Source: JAEUPI01 sp046348365 (lineage in GTDB: Bacteria > Pseudomonadota > Gammaproteobacteria > Burkholderiales > Burkholderiaceae_C). From it: a DNA stretch of 64,000 nucleotides. Below are positions 10,101 through 18,511 of this stretch, one piece after another. The stretch spans positions 682,001 to 746,000 of the forward strand of contig JAXMEL010000001.1 of the NCBI GenBank assembly GCA_046348365.1, given 5' to 3'. Under the pieces are notes generated by a model. It worked only from the letters and a program-made list of their open reading frames with translations. It was not told the DNA's origin and searched no databases. Within the stretch, counting starts at the first letter, position 1. Each line of letters opens with the position of its first letter. The position numbers and the translations under genes were made by a program.

Positions 10101-13100
10101 CGATCGGCGCGCGCTGCCGGCGCCATCACTGACGCGCATCGAAGGCGACAGGCCGTTCACCGCGCCCCGCGACGCCACCGAACAGGTGATCGCTGCGATC
10201 TGGAAGGCTGTCCTGCGCGTCGACCGCGTCAGCATCGACGACAACTTCTTCGAGCTCGGCGGCGATTCGATCCTCAGCATTCAGGTCATCGCACGCTGCC
10301 GGCAGCAAGGCCTTCGATTCACACCGAAGGACTTGTTCAGCCGACCGACGATAGCCCAGCTCGCCGAGGTGGCGCGTGCAACGCCCGCTGCGCCCAAAGC
10401 AGCATCCGAGCCGACCGTCGGCGAAGTGCCCCTGTCACCGATTCAACAGTGGTTCTTCGAACAGCGCTTCGCCGACGCACACCATTGGAACCAGGCGTTC
10501 TTGTTCGAGGTGCCGGCAGACCTTGACTTGCCGGCACTCGACGTCGCGTTGCGCAAGCTCGTGTCGCATCACGATGCGCTGCGCCTGTGCTTCAGGCAAG
10601 ACTCGGCCGGCCAATGGATACAACAGTACGGCGCGGACCTGTCCAACCTGACCGTGAAGCGTATCGATGTGTCGGGCGTCGCCGGGCGGGACCAAACAGC
10701 GGCCATCGAGCAGCATGCCGCCGCCGAACAGGCCACGTTCAACCTCGCGACGGGCCCGCTGATTCGAGCGGTCCACTTCAAGCTCGGATCCAACGTACGC
10801 GGGCGTTTGCTCCTTGCCATCCATCACTTGGTGGTGGACGGCGTCTCATGGCGCGTCTTGCGTGAGGATCTCGAGTCCCTGTACTTCCTCGCGACCGGAG
10901 CATCGTCCTCGCCTGTCTCGGAGAAGACCAGTTCGCTGCAATCCTGGACGAAGGCCTTGCGCGAGCATGCCCAAAGCGCGGCAGCACGAGGCGCGTTCGA
11001 GCAATGGCGTTCGCTTGCCGGTAAGCCGGTGTTGGCCCTGCCGACCCGCGTTGCGGGGCAGTCATCGCCTCCGGCGATGAGAACGCTCGTGACGCGACTG
11101 TCGCGCGACGACACGCGCGCGCTCTTGCAGCGGCTCCCGTCCGTGTTTCAGACGCAGATCAACGACGCGTTGCTGGCAGCGCTGGCTCGAGCACTCCATC
11201 GTTGGACCGGGAGCACGACCCTCAGGATCGACCTCGAGGGACACGGGCGCGAACACGTTGCCGATGGCGTCGACGTATCGCGCACGGTCGGCTGGTTCAC
11301 GACGCTGTTCCCGATCGCGCTCGACGTGAAGCCCGACGACGACGCCGTCGAAACGCTGCTCGCGGTCAAGGATCAGCTCCAGCGCACCCCCGATCGCGGC
11401 CTGACCTACGGCCTGCTTCGCTACTTGTCGAGCGATGCTGCCATTCGCGAGACGCTGAGTGGCGTGCCGCCTTCGCCGGTGCTGTTCAACTATCTCGGCC
11501 AGTTCGATGCAGTGGTCGCAGAGTCGGCGCTGTTCAGCTTCGCGAGCGAATCCACGGGGCCATGGCGCAGTCCGCGGGCCAGGCGCACACACGCGCTCGA
11601 GATCGTCGCTGTGGTGCGCGATGGGCAGCTGGAAATCGCTTGGCACCACGATGCTGACGCGCAGCATGAGGCGTCCGTCGCGGATACCGCCAACGCGATG
11701 GTGGCCGCCCTGCAGGAGCTGATTGCAGCGGCGCACCCATCCCGCCGCCGCGTACCGACTCCGGCGGATTTCCCGCTGGCCAAGCTCGAACCTGCGGCGC
11801 TCGCACGCTTGATCGCCCGGTATCCGCAACTCGAAGACGTCTATCCGTTGACGCCGATGCAGCGGCTGTTCTTCGCGATGGAGTCATCGCAGAACAACCT
11901 CGGCTTCGAGCAGTGGCAATTCCGCCTCGATGGTGCCGTCGACACGGCCCGTCTGCGGCGTGCGGTCGAGCACGTGATCGAGCGCCACAGCATACTGCGC
12001 ACCGCCTTCATCGCCGACGGCGGCGCGGAGCCGCTGCAGGTCGTCTCGTCCGGACTTTCTGTGCCCTGGTCCGAAGAAGATTGGCGTAGCTTCGCGAAGG
12101 ACGATCAAACAGAGCGCTTCGCTGCGTTGCTGGCCTCAGACGCTCGCACCGGCTTCGACCTCATGCGCGCGCCTCTGATGCGCGTCGCACTGCGCCGCGT
12201 GACGGACGACTCGTACCTCCTGGTCTGGAGCACGCACCATCTGTGCATCGACGGGTGGTCTTGGCCTATCGTATTCCGAGATGTGTCGCTGGCTTACGCG
12301 GCCCTCGAATCGGGTCGCCAGCCCTTGCTCGATAGTGCTCCTCCATACAAGGACTATGTTCGGTGGCTCGCCCAATCCGCACCGCAGTCGGAGCAATTCT
12401 GGAGGAAGCAGCTCGCCGGCGTTGCCGCGCCGACGCCATTCCGGCTGAATGGGGCGGTCACGGCCAACGGTGCAACCGGAACGACGGTTCACTTTGCGGA
12501 GGTCGTGACCACCGTACCGGCTGCAATCACGAGCGCGCTGCAGGCAACGGCGCGCTCCGCGCACATCACGATGAGCGTGATCTTCAATGCTGCCTGGTCC
12601 GTGCTGCTCGCGCACTACAGCGGCGCCAAGAGTGTCGTGTTCGGTGCGGCCTTCTCGGGCAGACCTCCGGCAATCGAAGGCATCGAATCGCTGGTTGGGC
12701 CCTGCGTGAACAACCTGCCGTTGCGCATGAGCGTTGAGCCGGCGGTGACGCTGAAGTCCTGGCTCGCCGAAATCCAGCGACAGCAAGTCGACGTTGCCGA
12801 ACATCAATACACACCGCTCGATCAGATTCAGCAATGGGTCGGGATTCCCTGGCGCCACCGGCTCTTCGATAGCCTGGTCGTGTTCCAGAACTACCAGGTC
12901 GATGCGCATGCCAGCAGCATCGGCGCCGACATACGGAGCACTTTGGTCGACGCGCCCGAGGCGACCAACTATGCGCTGACTCTGGCGGTGTCGGTCAAGC
13001 AGGAGATGCGCATTCGCCTGATCTACAAGTGCGACGCACTTGCGCGCGAGGACGTGGAGCAATTCGGCGCCGATCTGTCGACCGCACTGACTGCAATGGC

Positions 13101-13542
13101 TGCGGCGAGCACGAGCACGATTGGCGACGTCCTGAATTCGGTGCCGATTCGCTCGCGTGCGAAGGCGAGGGACGCTGCGTCGGAAGCGTCGCTTGTACCG
13201 CGCAGCGCGTATTCGGCACCTTCGAGCGAAGCGGAGCGTGAGATTGCCGCCGTGTGGCAGGAGCTCTTCGGCGTCGACCGTGTGTCGCTGGACGACAACT
13301 TCTTCGATCTCGGCGGGCACTCGGTGCTGCTGTTGAAGGCGCACGCACGGCTGAAGGCCAGACTGCGCGCCGACTTGCCGATCGTCTCGCTGTTGCAGCA
13401 TCCCACCGTGCGTTCTCTTGCTCGCTACCTGAGCCGTAGTGCCAGTGCCGACGCGGAACAGGCGGCGAACGTGGCCATTGATCGCGCCAGAAAGCAGCGC
13501 GAAGCGCAGATGCGTCAACGAAACCTGGCCGGAAGGCGGTAG
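7189..13542 (+). CDS. Non-ribosomal peptide synthetase, C-A(Thr)-T-E-C-T
   Basis: The protein has 2117 aa from a GTG start. Domains in order: C1 (about 10-440, HHALLDG at 145-151); A1 (about 460-970, YTSGSTGKPKG at 625, FDFSVWE at 670, NGKLDRRALP at 968); T1 (GGDSI, Ser1027); an epimerization domain (about 1075-1520, with HHLVVDGVSW at 1212, LEGHGRE at 1349, GWFTTLFP at 1368, FNYLGQF at 1433); C2 (about 1550-1990, LTPMQ at 1554, HHLCIDG at 1683); T2 (GGHSV, Ser2045). The specificity residues read D-F-W-N-I-G-M-V-H-K, the threonine code, so the first module should offer D-Thr (epimerised in cis). The second module has no A domain and must be loaded in trans. Because the protein starts with a C domain, the starter must come from another carrier, plausibly an acyl-ACP. 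It is the first gene of a six-gene operon; the next start is 4 nt after the stop. Confidence 0.95.
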   Translation: MTPVSPKTTDAYALSPTQAGMLFHALKDRNTGVDIEQVCMTLSERLDMSRFSRAWNAVIARHTILRTRFRWEGTPEPLQEVVECAEIPVTSVDWSALDPSSIEARWAQQLAADRQQDFDLALAPAMRLFVARAKADDYRVIWTFHHALLDGRSFPVVLREVFEIYEASLDGRTTSLPEPSPFRGYIDWRETLDLNEAEQYWRAALRGVDSATPFGVDITLPLRANRARDAVSPYAATQTRLSRHVTAGLRDRARAIGVTVNTLLQGAWALLLHRYSGESDVVFGVTRAGRHTGASGADSQVGLFINTVPVRVKVDERLGVSEWLRSLRDQQLQMRPFEHAPLVKIQSWSSVERGKPLFESIVVYDHESLDARLRVGGGSWQRRKFEYIGQTNYPLALIAYGDDEMLVRLEYSRERFTDTTVERMLGHLTTALEGLASGQAEQLRQVTLLSPRERASLLSFGEASRALPRGPTLHEQYERQVERTPEAIALTGASADGARIELTYAELNRRANRVAHRLRALGVVANQLVGLRTDRNVELVIGILGILKAGGAYLPLDPVYPKDRVAFMLEDSRVSVVLTQASLRSGLEGLIDTLICLDDPAPADAVTDANLATISDAESLAYVIYTSGSTGKPKGVCVTHHNVSRLFAATDHWYGFNANDVWTLFHSYSFDFSVWELWGALLYGGRLVVVSLDDSRSIDAFCELLQRERVTVLNQTPTAFRRLIDATTDRPETALSLRYVIFGGEALELQSLKPWFDRYGDASPQLVNMYGITETTVHVTYRPITLADLEAGAGSVIGAPIPDLKVYILDPQGEPAPIAVPGEIHVAGAGVASGYLNRPELSAERFVNDPFDADPSARMYRSGDLARRLESGDIEYLGRMDQQVKIRGFRIELGEIEALIGRHPQVRQVAVIAREDVPGDKRLAAYLVVAGAPEQIVEQLRTSIRSAMPDYMMPAHFECLQALPLTQNGKLDRRALPAPSLTRIEGDRPFTAPRDATEQVIAAIWKAVLRVDRVSIDDNFFELGGDSILSIQVIARCRQQGLRFTPKDLFSRPTIAQLAEVARATPAAPKAASEPTVGEVPLSPIQQWFFEQRFADAHHWNQAFLFEVPADLDLPALDVALRKLVSHHDALRLCFRQDSAGQWIQQYGADLSNLTVKRIDVSGVAGRDQTAAIEQHAAAEQATFNLATGPLIRAVHFKLGSNVRGRLLLAIHHLVVDGVSWRVLREDLESLYFLATGASSSPVSEKTSSLQSWTKALREHAQSAAARGAFEQWRSLAGKPVLALPTRVAGQSSPPAMRTLVTRLSRDDTRALLQRLPSVFQTQINDALLAALARALHRWTGSTTLRIDLEGHGREHVADGVDVSRTVGWFTTLFPIALDVKPDDDAVETLLAVKDQLQRTPDRGLTYGLLRYLSSDAAIRETLSGVPPSPVLFNYLGQFDAVVAESALFSFASESTGPWRSPRARRTHALEIVAVVRDGQLEIAWHHDADAQHEASVADTANAMVAALQELIAAAHPSRRRVPTPADFPLAKLEPAALARLIARYPQLEDVYPLTPMQRLFFAMESSQNNLGFEQWQFRLDGAVDTARLRRAVEHVIERHSILRTAFIADGGAEPLQVVSSGLSVPWSEEDWRSFAKDDQTERFAALLASDARTGFDLMRAPLMRVALRRVTDDSYLLVWSTHHLCIDGWSWPIVFRDVSLAYAALESGRQPLLDSAPPYKDYVRWLAQSAPQSEQFWRKQLAGVAAPTPFRLNGAVTANGATGTTVHFAEVVTTVPAAITSALQATARSAHITMSVIFNAAWSVLLAHYSGAKSVVFGAAFSGRPPAIEGIESLVGPCVNNLPLRMSVEPAVTLKSWLAEIQRQQVDVAEHQYTPLDQIQQWVGIPWRHRLFDSLVVFQNYQVDAHASSIGADIRSTLVDAPEATNYALTLAVSVKQEMRIRLIYKCDALAREDVEQFGADLSTALTAMAAASTSTIGDVLNSVPIRSRAKARDAASEASLVPRSAYSAPSSEAEREIAAVWQELFGVDRVSLDDNFFDLGGHSVLLLKAHARLKARLRADLPIVSLLQHPTVRSLARYLSRSASADAEQAANVAIDRARKQREAQMRQRNLAGRR

Positions 13543-13546
13543 TCGA

Positions 13547-16500
13547 GTGAGTTACTCAGCGACCTACGATTCAACCGAGGGCATCGCCATCGTCGGTATG
13601 GCGGGCCGCTTTCCGGGCGCCCGGAACGTCGGCGAGCTGTGGCAGAACTTGTTGGCGGGCCGAGAGACCATCGACCGATTCACCGCCGACGAGTTGGGGC
13701 CTGCGCACCCCGAAGACATGGAGGCGCGGTCCGATCCGAACTACGTGCGCGCCCGCGGCATCCTGGCGGACGTTGACATGTTCGACGCGCGGTTCTTCGG
13801 ATTCAGCCCGAAGGAAGCTGCAGTCCTGGATCCGCAGCAGCGGCTGTTCATGGAGACGTCGTGGGAGGCGTTGGAACATGCCGGCTACGATCCGAAGACC
13901 TTTGCCGGCTCCATCGGCGTCTACGCCGGCGCGACGAGCAACAGCTACTTTCTGAACAATCTGCTGTCGAGGCGCGACGTTACCGACTTGGTCGGCCTGT
14001 TGACGACCCAGATGGCGAATCAGAACCACTATGTCGCCACGAGGGTTGCCTACAAGCTCGATCTGAAGGGCCCGGCGCTCAACATCCAAACGGCATGCTC
14101 GACTTCGTTGGTGGCCGTATGTACGGCCGTCCAGAGTCTGCTGACCTATCAATGCGACATGGCGCTGGCCGGCGGTGTGTCGGTGCAAATCCCGCAGAAG
14201 CGCGGTTACCTCTATCAGGAGGGCTCGATACTCGCGCCCGATGGCCATTGCCGCGCGTTCGACCGCGACGCCAGCGGCACCGTATTCAGCAACGGGCTCG
14301 GCATCGTCGTGTTGAGGCGGCTGCGCGACGCCATTGCCGATGGCGACACGATCTACGCCGTCATCAAGGGCGCGGCGCTCAACAACGACGGCAGCTCCAA
14401 GGTCAGTTTCACGGCACCGAGCGTCGACGGCCACGCCCAGGTGATTGCCATGGCGCAGGCGCTCGGCGGCATCGATCCGGCCACGATTTCGTACATCGAG
14501 GCGCACGGCACGGGCACAGCGCTCGGCGACCCGGTCGAAATCGCCGGGCTTACCCAGGCGTTCCGGGCCGGCGGAGCCACCGCCAATGGCTATTGCGCCA
14601 TCGGCTCGTTGAAGACCAACATCGGCCACCTCGACGCCGCCGCCGGCGTTGCGGGGCTGATCAAGACTTCGCTTGCCTTGCACCACAAGGTATTGCCGGC
14701 GAGTCTGAACTACCACTCGCCGAATCCCAAGCTCGATATCGAGAACACGCCATTCTTCGTGAATGCAGCGCTGCGCGATTGGCCATCGGGCGCGACTGCC
14801 CGCCGTGCGGGCGTGAGTTCCTTCGGTGTCGGCGGAACCAACGCGCACGTGGTTCTGGAAGAAGCACCACCGCGTGAACACGCCGACATTGCGGGCCGAA
14901 AGGAGCAGTTGCTGCTCATCTCGGCGCGCGATGATGACGCACTGGGGCGCGCGTCCGATCAGTTGAAGAACCATCTCGAACGAGATGACGCGACCAGCCT
15001 CGCCGATATTGCCTACACGCTGCAAACAGGGCGCCGCGCGTTCGGGCACCGGCGCGCGCTCGTATGCCGCGGCCGCGAGGATGCCGTCGCGTTGCTCCAA
15101 TCCGCGGATCCGAAGCGCGTATTCCAGTCGAGCTGCGACGCGAGCGACATCAGTGTCGGATTCATGTTTCCCGGGCAAGGCGCGCAGTACGTCAATATGG
15201 GGCGCACGCTCTACGAGTCGGAGCCCGTCTTCCGCGAGGAGATCGACGCTTGTGCGGCGGTACTCCGCCCGTTTCTGGGCGTCGACCTGCGCCATGTGCT
15301 TTACCCGGATGCCGGCAGCAGCCCGTTGGCGCAGGAGCAGCTCACGCAAACGGCCATCACCCAACCGGCGTTGTTTGCTGTCGAGTACGCCCTGGCGCAG
15401 CTCTGGCTGTCATGGGGCGTCACGCCCAAGGCCTTGATCGGGCACAGCGTCGGCGAATACGTGGCCGCGTGCGTGGGCGGCACGTTCAGGCGCGACGACG
15501 CGCTGGCGTTGCTTGCGCAGCGTGCGAGACTCATGCAGGCCATGCCGTCCGGGGCAATGCTCGCGGTGCGCGCATCCGCGACGAAGCTTGCAGAGGACCT
15601 GGGGCCGCGCACGTCGATCGCAGCGATCAATGCACCGAACCTGACGGTCGTGTCCGGCGATCACGAGGCCATTGCGCAGCTCGCGGCGGCGCTTGGCGCG
15701 AAGGGTGTTGCGTGCCGCTTGCTGCCAACGTCGCACGCCTTCCATTCGCCGATGATGGAACCCGTCGTTGCCCAGTTCGTCGAGCTCGTGGAGCGCACGC
15801 CACGCCAGCGGCCAACGCTGCACTGGATGTCGAGCTTGACCGGAACGGTCATCACCGACGCCGAAGCGACCGACCCCGTCTACTGGGCCAGGCAGTTGCG
15901 CGAACCGGTGCGATTCATGGACGGAGTGGGCCGCCTCTTCGACCCGCGGCTTGCGCTGGTCGAAGTCGGGCCGGGTCAAGCGTTGACCAGCCTCGCCCGG
16001 CAGCACGGGGAACGCAAGTCGGAGCAGCTCATTGTCACTTCGCTGCATCCTGGGCAGGAGTTCAGCGCGGACCTGGAATACCTGCTGGCTGCTGCCGGGC
16101 AGCTCTGGACGCGCGGATTGACGCTCGATTGGTCGCGAGTGCACGGTGGCGCGCCGCGTCAGCGCGTAGCGCTGCCCACCTATCCCTTCTCGCGGCAACG
16201 ATGCTGGGTCGACCCGGCGCCACGCAGCGTCACCGCTTTACCCACGGCGGGCGCCGAGACGATCGTCGCCAGCGCCGAGATCTCCGAGACGAACAGGCCC
16301 GCCGACCCTGCGCCTGTCGCGTCGCCGTCGCAACCCCAAGAACCCACCGTGGCCCAAATGACCGAAGACCGTGTCTCCCGCCTCACGACTCGTTTGCAAG
16401 GCTTGTTCGCCGAGCTATCCGGCATCGATGCTGGCGCGCTGATTCCCACCGCCGGTTTTCTCGAGTTGGGGCTCGATTCGCTGTTCCTCACGCAAGCCAG

Positions 16501-18511
16501 CAACGCCATTCAGAAGCAGTTCGGTGCGAAGATCCCGATCCGCGTGATGCTCGAGGACGGGTCGACACTGGCGGCACTCGCGGCCCGTCTTGATGCGCTG
16601 ATTCCGCCGGACACCCAGCCCGTGGCCGCTGCGGTCCCTGCGCCCGTTGCCCCTGCGCCGGTTGCCCCTGCTGTCATGAACACCCCCAGCGCGTTGCCGG
16701 CGGTCACCATGCATGCAGTTCCTGGCGCGAACGCCGCGGGTGCACCGCCCGCCGCGCTGGCGAACGTCTTTGCGCAGCAGCTTGCCATCATCTCGCGGCA
16801 GCTCGAAATGCTCGGCGCGGGAACGATCCCCATATCGGCCACGCCGCCCGCGGTGCAGCAATCGCCGGTTGCCGCGCCCGCGGCGGCTGCAACCATTGCT
16901 TCCGCGTCCCCTGCCGTCGTTACGCCCTCGGTGCCCGCCGTGCAGACCGCGTCTGCACCGGTCGCCGCGTTCGGGCCATACCGCCCGCCCGCCAAAGGCC
17001 CCACCGGTGGCTTGACCGCGCTGCAGGAGCGCAATCTCGAGGACTTCATCGAACGTTACAACCGAAGGACAGCGGGCTCGAAAAGAGCAACGGCAGCCAA
17101 TCGTGCCCATCTTGCCGACCCGCGTTCCGTGGCCGGCTTTCGCCTGGTTTGGAAGGAAATGGTCTACCCCATCGTTTCCGTGCGTTCGGCGGGCTCGAAG
17201 ATCTGGGACATCGACGGCAACGAGTATGTTGACTTGACCAACGGCTTCGGCATGACGTTCTTCGGGCACAACCCGGATTTCATCCGAGATGCAGTGAAGG
17301 CGCAGCTGGACAGCGGCATCGAGATCGGTCCGCAAACGCCGCTTGCCGGTGAAGTTGCGTCGATGGTGTGCGACATGGTCGGCATGGAGCGCGCGGCGTT
17401 CTGCTGCACGGGGTCGGAAGCTGTCACGGCGGCGATTCGCGTCGCGCGTACGGTTACCGGCCGCGACAAGATCATCATGTTCACGGGCGCATACCACGGC
17501 ATCTTCGACGAAGTGCTGGTGCGGCCGACGAAATCCGGCAACGAGATTCGCGCAACGCCCATCGCACCCGGCATCCCGACGGCGATGGCCGACAACATCC
17601 TGGCGCTCGAATACGGAACACCCGAAACGTTGCGCACCATCAAGTCGATGGGGTCGCAGATCGCCGCAGTCCTGGTCGAGCCGGTGCAAAGTCGCCGACC
17701 CGAGTTGCAGCCGCGCGAGTTCCTGCGCGAGTTGCGCAAGATCACGTCGGACAGCGGCGCGGCCTTGATCTTCGACGAAGTGGTGACGGGCTTCCGCGTC
17801 CACCCCGGGGGTGCACAGGCCCTATTCGGCGTTCGGGCAGACATCGCCACGTATGGCAAGGTCATCGGCGGTGGCCTGCCGATAGGTATCGTCGCCGGCA
17901 GCGCGAAGTACATGGATGCCCTCGACGGCGGTACCTGGCGCTACGGGGACGACTCAGTGCCCGAGGTCGGCGTCACCTTCTTCGCAGGAACCTTCGTAAG
18001 GCATCCCCTTGCACTTGCCGCTGCACGCGCAGTGCTGCTGCATCTGAAGGAACACGGTTCCGAACTGCAGCGTCGCCTGAATCTGCGCACCACGAAGTTC
18101 GTCGAAGCCTTGCGCAAGGCCGCCGAGGCCGCGGGAGCGCCTGCCCAGATCAATCACTTCTCATCTTGGTTCTGCATCAACTTCCCGCCAAACGTGCCCC
18201 TGTCAGGAATCTTCTTTGCCAGCATGCGCAGCAAGGGAGTGCACATTTGGGAAGGAAGACCGTGCTTCCTGACGCTTGCACACACCGATGCCGATCTCGA
18301 GTTGGTGATAAACGCGTTCGAAACCACGATCGCCGAAATGCAGCTCGCAACCTTCTTGCCCGAGCGCAGCGTCGACGCCGGGCAGGTCGCGCCGCCGCCG
18401 GGTGCGCGCAAGGGCCGCGACGCCGCAGGCAATGCCGGATGGTTCCTGCCTGATCCGAGCCGGCCCGGGAAGTATCTGCAAGTCAAAGATCCGGTATCCG
18501 ACCATGTCTGA
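13547..18511 (+). CDS. Type I polyketide synthase module with aminotransferase, KS-AT-ACP-AMT
   Basis: The protein has 1654 aa. I chose the GTG at 13547: it has GGAAGGCGG 7 nt upstream, and KS sequence starts right after it (EGIAIVGMAGRFPG). KS: ACSTSL with Cys184, HGTGT His320, GHLDAAAG His361. AT: GHSVGEY Ser634 and H730-A-F-H733, the malonyl-CoA signature. ACP: LGLDSL Ser978. A Pro/Ala-rich linker (about 1025-1150) leads to a class III, PLP-dependent aminotransferase (about 1175-1620) with YGKVIGGG, whose Lys1438 should bind PLP. No KR, DH or ER is present, so the beta-keto group is expected to be aminated directly to a beta-amino acyl unit, as in MycA/ItuA and McyE. Its 3' end overlaps the next gene by 8 nt. 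Family assignment is firm; the exact product is inferred. Confidence 0.95.
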   Translation: MSYSATYDSTEGIAIVGMAGRFPGARNVGELWQNLLAGRETIDRFTADELGPAHPEDMEARSDPNYVRARGILADVDMFDARFFGFSPKEAAVLDPQQRLFMETSWEALEHAGYDPKTFAGSIGVYAGATSNSYFLNNLLSRRDVTDLVGLLTTQMANQNHYVATRVAYKLDLKGPALNIQTACSTSLVAVCTAVQSLLTYQCDMALAGGVSVQIPQKRGYLYQEGSILAPDGHCRAFDRDASGTVFSNGLGIVVLRRLRDAIADGDTIYAVIKGAALNNDGSSKVSFTAPSVDGHAQVIAMAQALGGIDPATISYIEAHGTGTALGDPVEIAGLTQAFRAGGATANGYCAIGSLKTNIGHLDAAAGVAGLIKTSLALHHKVLPASLNYHSPNPKLDIENTPFFVNAALRDWPSGATARRAGVSSFGVGGTNAHVVLEEAPPREHADIAGRKEQLLLISARDDDALGRASDQLKNHLERDDATSLADIAYTLQTGRRAFGHRRALVCRGREDAVALLQSADPKRVFQSSCDASDISVGFMFPGQGAQYVNMGRTLYESEPVFREEIDACAAVLRPFLGVDLRHVLYPDAGSSPLAQEQLTQTAITQPALFAVEYALAQLWLSWGVTPKALIGHSVGEYVAACVGGTFRRDDALALLAQRARLMQAMPSGAMLAVRASATKLAEDLGPRTSIAAINAPNLTVVSGDHEAIAQLAAALGAKGVACRLLPTSHAFHSPMMEPVVAQFVELVERTPRQRPTLHWMSSLTGTVITDAEATDPVYWARQLREPVRFMDGVGRLFDPRLALVEVGPGQALTSLARQHGERKSEQLIVTSLHPGQEFSADLEYLLAAAGQLWTRGLTLDWSRVHGGAPRQRVALPTYPFSRQRCWVDPAPRSVTALPTAGAETIVASAEISETNRPADPAPVASPSQPQEPTVAQMTEDRVSRLTTRLQGLFAELSGIDAGALIPTAGFLELGLDSLFLTQASNAIQKQFGAKIPIRVMLEDGSTLAALAARLDALIPPDTQPVAAAVPAPVAPAPVAPAVMNTPSALPAVTMHAVPGANAAGAPPAALANVFAQQLAIISRQLEMLGAGTIPISATPPAVQQSPVAAPAAAATIASASPAVVTPSVPAVQTASAPVAAFGPYRPPAKGPTGGLTALQERNLEDFIERYNRRTAGSKRATAANRAHLADPRSVAGFRLVWKEMVYPIVSVRSAGSKIWDIDGNEYVDLTNGFGMTFFGHNPDFIRDAVKAQLDSGIEIGPQTPLAGEVASMVCDMVGMERAAFCCTGSEAVTAAIRVARTVTGRDKIIMFTGAYHGIFDEVLVRPTKSGNEIRATPIAPGIPTAMADNILALEYGTPETLRTIKSMGSQIAAVLVEPVQSRRPELQPREFLRELRKITSDSGAALIFDEVVTGFRVHPGGAQALFGVRADIATYGKVIGGGLPIGIVAGSAKYMDALDGGTWRYGDDSVPEVGVTFFAGTFVRHPLALAAARAVLLHLKEHGSELQRRLNLRTTKFVEALRKAAEAAGAPAQINHFSSWFCINFPPNVPLSGIFFASMRSKGVHIWEGRPCFLTLAHTDADLELVINAFETTIAEMQLATFLPERSVDAGQVAPPPGARKGRDAAGNAGWFLPDPSRPGKYLQVKDPVSDHV

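Noticed and set aside
16415..17803. Long minus-strand frames opposite the PKS (also 13571-15364) and NRPS genes (7882-9333, 12136-13518, 19587-21575).
   Set aside because: All are antisense shadows of well-defined KS, AT, AMT, C, A and T domains, without motifs or start signals.
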